Below are positions 1 to 6,470 of a stretch of DNA of 10,599 bases, in pieces. Numbering within the stretch: the stretch's first letter is position 1; the number at the start of each line of letters is the position of its first letter. Under the pieces are notes generated by a model. That model searched no databases. It saw only the letters and a program-made list of their open reading frames with translations, and was not told where the DNA came from. The DNA comes from Ruminococcus flavefaciens (GTDB lineage Bacteria; Bacillota; Clostridia; Oscillospirales; Ruminococcaceae). The position numbers were made by a program, and so were the translations under genes. The stretch spans positions 11,947 through 22,545 of the forward strand of contig DEDQ01000067.1 in assembly GCA_002350065.1 (NCBI GenBank), in the 5' to 3' direction.

Positions 1-761
1 CCGTCGGGACCTGTGCAGTGCCACGGGAACTTGTGTCCCTGCTCGTCCTTGTCGTAGCTTTCCTTGTCTATCTCGTACTCAACGCCGTCCTGATCGGTGC
101 ATTTGTCGGCGTTCTCATCGTAGCGGATAGTGGTCTGCACCTGATTTCCGCCGCCGTATATCTGCTGCTGTCCGGAGAGGATATTGCTGCCGTATACGCT
201 GTGGAGGTAGTTCATGACTGCCTTTGCCTCGGGAGTTGCCTTCGGGTCGCAGGGAGTGGAATCAGCCTTGGAAAGGTCGGGGAAAACCGCCTCTGAGACT
301 GTGACATAGTCGACTGCCATATAGCCGTACTCGCTGATGAATTCGATAGTGTTCACGCCCTTTTTGAGACGTATCATGCCGAAATCGTAGTCTGTCCACT
401 TCTCAGAATACGCCGCCTGCGTAAGATACTTTACTCCGTTTACCTTCACCGCCTGCTGTCGCGCACCTTCATTCAGTATCTGTGCACCGTGCACGGTAAG
501 CTGATACATCGCGTCCTCGGGAACAGTTACCTCGAACGATGCCGGAGATGCTGTGAGATACCAGAAGCCCTTGCCTGAGTAGCCGGGCAGCTCGGTCTGA
601 TAAATGGAAGTCCAGAGGTCAGCGCCCTCTAAGTCCTCGCCCTCGATAACGAACGGGAATGCCGTATCAGCCGCGTTTACCGGTGCGGTAAAGGGCATTG
701 CAGCCGCAGTCATCACAACGGCTGAAGCCGCTGAAAGAGCTTTTCTGATGAAATTCTTCAT
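1..761 (-). CDS. Secreted CBM35-GH26 glycoside hydrolase, probable beta-mannanase (3' end outside window)
   Basis: Read on the minus strand from ATG at 761-759, the frame stays open for 253 codons to the window edge, so the C-terminus is missing. Residues 1-31 look like a Sec signal peptide: a basic start (MKNFIRK), an Ala/Val-rich core and a likely cut near APVNA-AD. Residues about 36-157 have the CBM35 pattern: FVIEGEDLEG near the start, YSGKGFWYLT, a VPEDAMYQLTV strand, VKVNGVKYL, WTDYDFGMIRLKKGVNTI, and a closing GYMAVDYVTVSEA. A short linker leads to PEAKAVMNYLHSVYGSNILSGQQ (about 177-199), the typical N-terminal strand of GH26 catalytic domains. The two catalytic glutamates lie beyond the window, so activity is inferred from the family, whose main activity is endo-beta-1,4-mannanase. 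CBM35 modules commonly accompany GH26 in rumen clostridia. An AGGAGG at 775-770 sits 8 bases before the ATG. A dockerin or further modules could follow downstream. Confidence 0.86.
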   Translation of the reverse strand, partial: MKNFIRKALSAASAVVMTAAAMPFTAPVNAADTAFPFVIEGEDLEGADLWTSIYQTELPGYSGKGFWYLTASPASFEVTVPEDAMYQLTVHGAQILNEGARQQAVKVNGVKYLTQAAYSEKWTDYDFGMIRLKKGVNTIEFISEYGYMAVDYVTVSEAVFPDLSKADSTPCDPKATPEAKAVMNYLHSVYGSNILSGQQQIYGGGNQVQTTIRYDENADKCTDQDGVEYEIDKESYDKDEQGHKFPWHCTGPD

Positions 762-769
762 GTTTGATT

Positions 770-775
770 CCTCCT
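770..775 (-). promoter_or_regulatory. Ribosome binding site of the CBM35-GH26 gene
   Basis: A perfect AGGAGG (minus strand, 775 to 770) ends 8 bases before the ATG at 761. It fixes the start and places the signal peptide exactly at the N-terminus. Confidence 0.85.
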
Positions 776-798
776 GTATGATTTTCCCTCATTATGCT

Positions 799-849
799 TA
801 AAGTTAAGATTTAATAAAGCTTTGCCTAAATAAGCTTAACTCAACTTTA
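799..849 (-). promoter_or_regulatory. 5' leader with nested inverted repeats before the GH26 gene
   Basis: Two overlapping 7-base inverted repeats face each other. TAAAGTT (799-805) pairs with AACTTTA (843-849), and AGTTAAG (802-808) pairs with CTTAACT (835-841). They share bases, so they are alternative stems. Between them lie two small palindromes, AAAGCTTT (816-823) and TAAGCTTA (831-838), whose AAGCTT cores can also pair with each other. The element would lie within a few bases of the predicted mRNA 5' end. It could be an mRNA-stabilising 5' hairpin or an operator for a regulator of polysaccharide use. It matches no riboswitch class I know. Confidence 0.4.
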
Positions 850-860
850 TTGACACCATA

Positions 861-889
861 ATTATAATCTCTGCGGCGTAATAATTCAA
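861..889 (-). promoter_or_regulatory. Sigma-A type promoter for the CBM35-GH26 gene
   Basis: On the minus strand, TTGAAT (889-884) and a perfect TATAAT (866-861) are separated by exactly 17 bases. This predicts a start near 854 and a leader of about 93 bases. It lies between the terminator of the upstream operon and the secreted hydrolase, so the hydrolase is its own transcription unit. Confidence 0.75.
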
Positions 890-956
890 TAACATTTTAT
901 TAACAGTATAAAACTTTAGAGCATTGCACAAAACAAGCTTTATTTTTTTGTATACA

Positions 957-988
957 TAAAGAAAAAGCCACTTAAATTAAGCGGCTTT
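957..988 (-). terminator. Rho-independent terminator of the Gld-like ABC operon
   Basis: On the minus strand a stem AAAGCC (988-983) pairs with GGCTTT (969-964), with one mismatch and an inner AAG/CTT extension around a short AT loop. A run of five T (966-962), then C and TTT, follows on the minus strand. There is no comparable T-run on the plus strand, so it acts for minus-strand genes. It begins 38 bases past the stop of the small gene that ends at 1027. Confidence 0.85.
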
Positions 989-1026
989 AAAGTAAAATCA
1001 ATTGTTATGTCTCGTTAATTTATCTC

Positions 1027-1311
1027 TCAGCACATAAGTGCCTTGTCGAGCCATACCTTTGCGATGTCGAGTGCCTCGTAAAGTCCGCACTCGCGCTCAG
1101 AATTCTTTATGAATGCCTTTATCGGGTCGGGCTCGTTTGTATCCATCTGTACAACTCTAACCTTTGAGGCTGTCTCTGTTCCGTCCTCAGCCTTTGCGGT
1201 CTCGAGTATCTGTATCCATATTACGAACGGGTCGGACATATATCCGTAGTATATCTGTCTGCCGCTTCTTACGAGCGGATATCCTTTATATGTGAAAAAC
1301 TTTTCGCTCAT
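1027..1311 (-). CDS. Small conserved-looking hypothetical protein at the end of the ABC operon
   Basis: This gene codes for 94 residues and I do not recognise the family. It starts MSEKFFTYKGYPLVRSG, then has alternating hydrophobic and polar stretches (IYYGYM, FVIWIQIL, SKVRVVQM) that suggest a small beta-rich N-terminal half. A helical C-terminal segment follows (about 62-93, ending in LYEALDIAKVWLDKAL). There is no signal peptide or membrane segment, so it is probably cytosolic. Two cysteines (C75 and the final residue C94) form no metal-binding motif. AAGGAG at 1325-1320 sits 8 bases before the ATG, which supports expression. It starts 41 bases after the DUF4340 gene stops, with no terminator between, and is the last gene before the operon terminator. 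Co-transcription with the Gld-like transporter is likely. A direct role in it is not shown. Confidence 0.8.
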   Translation of the reverse strand: MSEKFFTYKGYPLVRSGRQIYYGYMSDPFVIWIQILETAKAEDGTETASKVRVVQMDTNEPDPIKAFIKNSERECGLYEALDIAKVWLDKALMC

Positions 1312-1352
1312 GAGTTCTTCTCCTTTTCAGTATTGTGGTGTATCGCTTGATG

Positions 1353-2876
1353 TCACTTCCATGTTGTGACGAAGTCCTCTGCGCCTTCTATCTTCTGAAT
1401 ATTGCCGACAAGAGTCTCTACGTAGGATTTCGTTACCTTGAACTTACTCTCGCCGTTTACCGCGATGAGCGCCGTCATCGAGCTTAACTCGTAGAAGTCG
1501 AGCTTCACGGTCTCGTTGGTATGCGAATCTGTATACTCAACAGATGCCATAGGTGCGCTGTCGGGTATCTTCTCGCCGAGTGCGAAATCCTCTGCGTTTG
1601 CGCTTATGAGGAAGCTGTAGAACTGGCGGAAGCGCTCGCTGTCAAATTCCTTGCCGTTGTACTCAGCGTTGAAGTCCTCATAGGTGTAGGAGTCCTTTTC
1701 TTCGTTCGGGTTCTTCTTGGTAAGCTTGAATTCGCCCTTGTCGCCGCTGTTGGTGCTGACCTTTAGGTCGCTGATGTTCCATACGTATGAGGCGATGAAT
1801 ATCTTCGAGGCGATGTCGATAGGCTTTACAACTGCCCATTTTGCGTTCTCAGTTGTAACGGTGTAGATAACGTTTCCGCCCTCGAGCATAGCATAACAGC
1901 ATTTGCCGTTTTCGCTGTCGCTGAAGGGCTCGCTGAGAAGGAGCACATGGGTCTTGCCGTCGTCGCATTCCATAGTCACGGTGCAGAAGGGGTCTTTCAG
2001 TCCTGCCTCGGCGATGTCCGCGTCTGTGCAGTGAACGCTGTAAACGTCAGCGGCACTGAGTCCGAACATTCCGGTAGTTATGTCTGTTGCACGCTCTACA
2101 GCAAGATATGCTGAGGTCGGCTCGACCATAACGTGCGCGGAGGAGGTTCCGCCGCTGTGCTGTGAATCATCTTCCTTGTCGTCGTATTTGAGCAGGATAT
2201 CGTAGTCGATATCGTCGCGCTCGATTTTCAGGCTCTTCACGATAGGAAGCTCGTCAGGCGATTCGAGAACCGTCGTCTCGACAAGCTCCATTGTTGTCTT
2301 AGTGTAGTTGTCGAGTGCGGAGCTTCTTACGGTATAAACATTATTAACGCCGTCGAGCATTACGTAGGTCATGTCTCCGGAGGGAGCCTTGTCTCCCACA
2401 AGAAGACGGAACTTCTTGCCGCTCTCGTATACGATGTCAACGGTCGCTGTCGGGGAAGCAAGTCCGAACTTTGCAAGGTCGGCAGGGTTTTCCTCGATGA
2501 GGTCGTCAGTTGCGAGCTCGTTCACGTTGTTTGCAAGAGTTCCGATAATGGAATCTTTCATGAGCACGTCCTGATAGCCGTCGAGAGTATAAAGTGCCGC
2601 CGATTCCTCGGTTTTTGAGCTCTTCTGTACAACATGGAGCTCGTCGGTCGCATTCTTTACGTCAACAGTCTTGATAACGCCGGCGTGATACTCTGCCGTA
2701 TCCTCTGTGGCATCGTCCTTTATCAGTATGACTGACTGCTTTTCCTCGGATACCTCGGAAGAGGCGGAGCTTCCGCCCTCCTCCTTCGGTTCTGTGAGCC
2801 TCAGCGCAGCATATCCGCCGCCAAGCAGTGCGAGAACTGCGCCGAGAGCGATAATGCCTTTAGCTGTTTTATTCAT
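1353..2876 (-). CDS. Membrane-anchored DUF4340 domain protein with internal duplication
   Basis: The product has 507 residues. Residues 6-27 form one hydrophobic N-terminal segment with no lipobox cysteine, so it is probably a signal anchor with the rest outside the cell. A low-complexity Glu/Ser stretch (30-46) follows. Residues about 95-205 show the DUF4340 pattern: a helix, then PADLAKFGLASP, a strand, FRLLVGDKAPSGDMTYVML and NNVYTVRSSAL. A second copy of the same pattern is at about 284-358 (DADIAEAGLKDP, then YAMLEGGNVIYTV), and a more degenerate third may lie at 410-490. DUF4340 proteins are often encoded beside GldG-like ABC auxiliary proteins, as here. The start overlaps the upstream gldG-like stop (ATGA), and AAGGAG lies inside that gene, which points to translational coupling. 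Molecular function is unknown; an extracytoplasmic partner of the transporter is the simplest inference. Confidence 0.87.
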   Translation of the reverse strand: MNKTAKGIIALGAVLALLGGGYAALRLTEPKEEGGSSASSEVSEEKQSVILIKDDATEDTAEYHAGVIKTVDVKNATDELHVVQKSSKTEESAALYTLDGYQDVLMKDSIIGTLANNVNELATDDLIEENPADLAKFGLASPTATVDIVYESGKKFRLLVGDKAPSGDMTYVMLDGVNNVYTVRSSALDNYTKTTMELVETTVLESPDELPIVKSLKIERDDIDYDILLKYDDKEDDSQHSGGTSSAHVMVEPTSAYLAVERATDITTGMFGLSAADVYSVHCTDADIAEAGLKDPFCTVTMECDDGKTHVLLLSEPFSDSENGKCCYAMLEGGNVIYTVTTENAKWAVVKPIDIASKIFIASYVWNISDLKVSTNSGDKGEFKLTKKNPNEEKDSYTYEDFNAEYNGKEFDSERFRQFYSFLISANAEDFALGEKIPDSAPMASVEYTDSHTNETVKLDFYELSSMTALIAVNGESKFKVTKSYVETLVGNIQKIEGAEDFVTTWK

Positions 2877-4492
2877 CTGTTCTTTCTCCTTAACAGTACA
2901 ACTGCTCCGGCAACTGCGATAGCTATCGGGATAACAAGTATAACTATTATCTCAATTACCTTTGCCTTGCCTGTAGTGAGCGAGATATTATTCTGCTGGA
3001 TAGCCTTTTCAGGAATGATAACGCCTGAATCCTTGCCTGTCATGTTGTTTACAGTGTTGATGATAACTGCTGCGTTGTTGTATGTGTTTGAATTTGAAAG
3101 CATAGCGCTGTCAAGCATGAAGGGACTTCCGATAACGAGGAGGTTGCTTCCGTGTACGCTTATGCCGGAAGCGGATTCCTTTCTTGACTTGACAATCGCA
3201 TTGTACTCGCCGTTAGGTCCCTTATCTGCGGACTGGTCAACGAGTGAAGCTGTGTATGAAGTTGATTTCGACTTGATCACCTCGTTGATAACGCTCTCGT
3301 TGTTCTTGCTTACAACGTTGATAACTCTTGTTCCGGGAGCAACGATAGGAAGTGTATCATTCGGGAGAGTTCCCACTGCCTCTGTATCGCTTACGCTGAG
3401 CATGGGAGCATAGTCCACTGAGCCGAGAGCTGAGATACGTACCTGAGTCATATCATCGTCGAGGATAACGTCTGTGCCTATCTGTATCTTCCAGTCTGCG
3501 AGGAATTCAGCGATGTTCGGGAGGTCTGTTGCGTAGAAGTTCTGGATATATATCATGTTCTTCTCGTAGTTTCCGCCGTTGTAGAGGAAATCGCTGAGCT
3601 TGGAGATTATATCCTCAGAAAAATCAAATGCAGGGGCTGCAACTACTACCATATCGTATTTCTCAGAGCTGAGGTCGTCTGATGCGACATCTATCTCTGT
3701 GCAGTCATAGCCGTTCTTGCCGAGAAATTCCTCAAATGAACTGATAAGGCTGCCGTGGGTCTGGTCCCAGAGGCTGTTTCCGTTCATTGAAGCTGTGATA
3801 GCTACCTTCTTGGGGTTGGAGTCTGTTACAGACATGATGTTCGCTGTGATAAGGCTCTCGCCGTTGAATACCATGTCTATCTTGTTCTGCGAGCTTGCCT
3901 GCGAGGGAGATATCATGCCGACAACGCTGTCCTGGTCGATGACCTTTACTCTGTCGCCGCAGCTGAAAATGATATTATTTTCGCCTATCTCGCCGTTGTA
4001 GTTGGTCTTGTAGCGTGCGATAACATCGGGGTCCTTGTTGATGTCGGCGTATTTAACGCTTATGCTGCCCTTTCCAGCCTCAGCGTAAACGCTGTACTTG
4101 TCGAGTATCTCGGGGATTATCTCGTAGGGCATATCTACGTTCTGTCCGTAGTACTGGTAGAACATCTGCTTGTACTGTGCAGACATAGATGCAAACGAAT
4201 TGCGGGGAGTAGTTACTGTTATCTCAACGTCCTTGTCCATGTTCTTGAGGGCGTTGATAGATTCATCAGTGAGGTCGTATCTCTTATCCGGTGTGAGGTC
4301 AACCTTAATGGGGTATCTCTTGTTGAGCACTCCGCAGATAAGATTTACCACGATAACGATAGCGATAACGAATACCATCACTACTGCTGACATCGAGCCG
4401 TATTTGAGCTTCTTTCCAAAGCCGCTTGCCGACTTTTTGCTGGTCTCGGCAGTATCTGTTACCTTTTCCATATCTTCTTTTTTATTGCTCAT
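2873..4492 (-). CDS. GldG-like ABC transporter auxiliary protein
   Basis: The product has 539 residues. A charged cytosolic leader (1-30) precedes a membrane helix at about 34-55, and a second helix at about 512-534 ends in a basic tail (RRKNR). The large middle part is therefore expected outside the membrane. Just after the first helix comes DLTPDKRYDLTDESI (65-79), the characteristic start of GldG and ABC-type auxiliary domains (PF09822 family, from memory). The central part alternates strands and helices, with DMVVVAAPAFDFSEDIISKL resembling the Rossmann-like core of this family. In Bacteroidota, GldG works with GldA and GldF in an ABC transporter tied to gliding. Outside that phylum the role is not established. 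It follows the permease by 23 bases and overlaps the DUF4340 gene by 4. GGAAAGGAAGG lies before the ATG. Confidence 0.88.
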   Translation of the reverse strand: MSNKKEDMEKVTDTAETSKKSASGFGKKLKYGSMSAVVMVFVIAIVIVVNLICGVLNKRYPIKVDLTPDKRYDLTDESINALKNMDKDVEITVTTPRNSFASMSAQYKQMFYQYYGQNVDMPYEIIPEILDKYSVYAEAGKGSISVKYADINKDPDVIARYKTNYNGEIGENNIIFSCGDRVKVIDQDSVVGMISPSQASSQNKIDMVFNGESLITANIMSVTDSNPKKVAITASMNGNSLWDQTHGSLISSFEEFLGKNGYDCTEIDVASDDLSSEKYDMVVVAAPAFDFSEDIISKLSDFLYNGGNYEKNMIYIQNFYATDLPNIAEFLADWKIQIGTDVILDDDMTQVRISALGSVDYAPMLSVSDTEAVGTLPNDTLPIVAPGTRVINVVSKNNESVINEVIKSKSTSYTASLVDQSADKGPNGEYNAIVKSRKESASGISVHGSNLLVIGSPFMLDSAMLSNSNTYNNAAVIINTVNNMTGKDSGVIIPEKAIQQNNISLTTGKAKVIEIIVILVIPIAIAVAGAVVLLRRKNR

Positions 4493-4515
4493 TGTATCAT
4501 ACCTTCCTTTCCCTA

Positions 4516-5220
4516 TCAGCTCCAGCGTCTCTTATCGAGACCTCTTACCGTCAGGAAGTTGAAGATGAACGCAACACTGACGAAGAATACGATAGATGTG
4601 ATGTTGAAAATACCCTGTGTGAATTCAAGATATCTTGAATAGAAGGATACTGAAAGCATTGCCTTGCGGACTATCTCGTTCGAGATGTTTGAAGCAAGCG
4701 AATCAAAGAGGTAGAGCACGAAGAGCGCAAGCATACTTGCAACGGCAGAAGCCATCTGATTCTCTGTGAGAGACGAGATGAAAAGTCCTACTGCGATGAA
4801 TGCAGAGCCGAGGAAGAGCATTGCAAAATAGTTGCCGAGAAGTGTCGACCATACAACGTCTCCGAGGTATGCAAGGATTATCGAATAGATGAATACTACG
4901 CTCTCAGCGATAACGAACAGTGTGAGAGCTGCGAAGTATTTGCCGAGAACTATCGACCATAAGCCTACAGGCGCGGTGAGAAGTCCCTGGTCTGTGCGGT
5001 TTTTCTTCTCCTCACTGAGAAGCTTCATGGTGAGGATAGGAATGAGGAACAGCACTATCGTAAACATAGAGCTGAACATCGGCGAAGTCTCGGTTGTTCC
5101 CGAGCCTATAACGCCAAAGAAAAAGAATATTCCCGAAAGCAGTGTGAACACTGAAAGGAAAACATATGCGACGCCCGAAGTAAAGAAAGCGCCTATTTCA
5201 CGTCTGTATATAGCACCCAT
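4516..5220 (-). CDS. GldF-like ABC-2 type permease
   Basis: The product has 234 residues, almost all membrane. Six hydrophobic segments are visible at about 11-38, 48-68, 94-119, 127-150, 156-176 and 204-225, the usual ABC-2 permease layout. After the second segment comes LIPILTMKLLSEEKKNRTDQ and LLTAPV (59-84). This matches the conserved cytosolic coupling stretch of GldF-type permeases, where an acidic/basic run precedes a loop contacting the ATPase. It is expected to form the membrane channel with the ATPase encoded just upstream. The ATG shares one base with the ATPase stop (TAATG at 5222-5218), and GAGGAG lies right before it, so the two are probably made in a fixed ratio. The substrate cannot be read from the sequence. 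Confidence 0.9.
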   Translation of the reverse strand: MGAIYRREIGAFFTSGVAYVFLSVFTLLSGIFFFFGVIGSGTTETSPMFSSMFTIVLFLIPILTMKLLSEEKKNRTDQGLLTAPVGLWSIVLGKYFAALTLFVIAESVVFIYSIILAYLGDVVWSTLLGNYFAMLFLGSAFIAVGLFISSLTENQMASAVASMLALFVLYLFDSLASNISNEIVRKAMLSVSFYSRYLEFTQGIFNITSIVFFVSVAFIFNFLTVRGLDKRRWS

Positions 5221-6356
5221 TACTCCTCGCCTCCTTCATTTTTTTCTTCATCAGGGTCATCGAATGACTGGTCTACAAGGAGCTTTTCCTCTTCCTCGAC
5301 CTCTTCTGCAACAAGCTCGCCGTCCTTGACGTTAAGGCTGAACTTGGGCTTTTCGGAAGTATTTGCGGGAGCGGCTGCCGGCTCGGCACCCTTTAATCTG
5401 TTTGCGTCGTCGCCCATAGTGATGCGGAGGAAGATGTCCTCGAGGGTCATATCCGAAAGCTGGAGCATGAGGATATTCCAGTCGTGCTGACGGCATATGC
5501 TGTTGAGCTCGCGGCGGATATCAACGTCCTCTTTAGCCTCTACGTCGTAATCGTAGATGCCCTTTTCACGCTCCATATCAGCACGGACGTACTTGATGCC
5601 GGATATCTTTCTGATAGCCTCGACTATCTCCTTCTTATCTGCGGCAGTACGTGTGCTGCCCTCGATACGGACGGTCATCTTGTGCTCGTTTGTGAGGTGT
5701 GTAGCTATCTCGTCGGCAGTTCCGTCGGCAGCAACTACGCCCTTGTTGATGATGATTATCCTGTCGCATACAGCCTGTATCTCGGGGAGGATATGCGATG
5801 AAAGGATAACTGTGTGGTTCTTTCCGAGCTTCTTGATAAGTGTGCGTATCTCGATTATCTGATTCGGGTCGAGACCAACTGTAGGCTCGTCGAGAATGAG
5901 CACGGGCGGATTGTTGATAAGCGCCTGTGCGAGACCTACTCTCTGCTTGTAACCTTTCGAGAGGTTGCGGATAAGGCGGTGACGAACTCCGCTTATCTTG
6001 CAGAGGTCGCATATCTCCTTGAGGTGAGCCTTTCTCGGGAGCTTGCACTTTTTAAGGTCGTACATGAATCCGAGGTAGGAATCGACTGTCATATCCACGT
6101 AAAGCGGCGGTATCTCGGGGAGATATCCTATATTCGCCTTAGCCTTTATGGGGTCCTCAAGGATATCCACGCCGTTTATAAGTATCTGTCCGGAAGTTGA
6201 GGAAATGTATCCGGTAAGCATATTCATCGTTGTAGATTTTCCGGCTCCGTTAGGTCCGAGAAAGCCGAGTATCTCGCCTTTTTCGACCGAGAAGCTGATA
6301 TCGTTGACGGCTTGCTTGTCGCCGTAACGCTTTGTAAGGTTTCTGACCTCTATCAT
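5220..6356 (-). CDS. GldA-like ABC transporter ATP-binding protein with acidic C-terminal tail
   Basis: The product has 378 residues. Motifs in order: Walker A GPNGAGKST (34-42); a Q-loop region IGYLPEIPPLY (76-86) in which Glu replaces the usual Gln, as in GldA relatives; signature LSKGYKQRV (132-140); Walker B and D-loop VLILDEPTVGLDP (152-164); and switch histidine H188 in SSHIL. All catalytic residues are present, so it should hydrolyse ATP to drive the GldF-like permease. Residues about 230-320 form the small C-terminal domain common in ABC-2 exporters. The last 60 or so residues are an added tail, Ala-rich and then strongly acidic (EEVEEEEK and a DDPDEEKNEGGEE end). I know no such tail in typical GldA proteins of about 300 residues. 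AGGAGG at 6373-6368 sits 11 bases before the ATG, and this gene heads the five-gene operon. Confidence 0.92.
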   Translation of the reverse strand: MIEVRNLTKRYGDKQAVNDISFSVEKGEILGFLGPNGAGKSTTMNMLTGYISSTSGQILINGVDILEDPIKAKANIGYLPEIPPLYVDMTVDSYLGFMYDLKKCKLPRKAHLKEICDLCKISGVRHRLIRNLSKGYKQRVGLAQALINNPPVLILDEPTVGLDPNQIIEIRTLIKKLGKNHTVILSSHILPEIQAVCDRIIIINKGVVAADGTADEIATHLTNEHKMTVRIEGSTRTAADKKEIVEAIRKISGIKYVRADMEREKGIYDYDVEAKEDVDIRRELNSICRQHDWNILMLQLSDMTLEDIFLRITMGDDANRLKGAEPAAAPANTSEKPKFSLNVKDGELVAEEVEEEEKLLVDQSFDDPDEEKNEGGEE

Positions 6357-6470
6357 TTTGGCAATAACCTCCTGTTTTTTTCTAAACCTTTAGCTAATGG
6401 CTATTGGCTTATTAATAATAATCAAATTATGTGATAGTGCCGTGAAAGAGAAGCGAACTTTCTATGGCAT
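6357..6470 (-). promoter_or_regulatory. AT-rich spacer between ribF and the ABC operon
   Basis: This 114-base spacer is the largest gap inside the block from infB to the small terminal gene. It is much richer in A and T than its flanks and holds the AGGAGG of the ATPase gene. It is the natural place for the ABC operon's promoter, but I found no convincing -35/-10 pair at the right spacing, only isolated TATTAT and TTGATT boxes. Read-through from ribF is equally possible. Confidence 0.35.
6438..6469. other. Imperfect hairpin at the end of ribF
   Basis: TGCC (6438-6441) pairs with GGCA (6466-6469), and GAAAG (6444-6448) pairs with CTTTC (6458-6462), with a bulge and weak pairs between the two helices. 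It abuts the ribF stop codon. There is no T-run after it on the minus strand, so it is not a classical terminator. It may slow or partly end transcription of the infB-ribF operon, or protect mRNA 3' ends. Confidence 0.3.

Noticed and set aside
2967..3413. Hydrophobic plus-strand frame of 148 codons
   Set aside because: It lies wholly inside the gldG-like gene on the other strand and shows no start signal. Hydrophobic shadows of this kind are common opposite polar proteins.
4489..4506. A tiny ATG-ATA-CAA-TGA frame overlapping the gldG-like start, as a possible leader peptide
   Set aside because: Three codons with no separate ribosome binding site. The same GGAAGG serves the gldG-like ATG at a better distance, so it is likely chance.
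2873..6356. A true gliding motility locus
   Set aside because: Only GldA/F/G-like components are visible. None of the Bacteroidota motor or secretion proteins is nearby, and the host looks like a Firmicute.
6438..6469. A plus-strand rho-independent terminator
   Set aside because: The hairpin pairs slightly better as plus-strand RNA, but there is no plus-strand gene before it and only a broken T-run after it.
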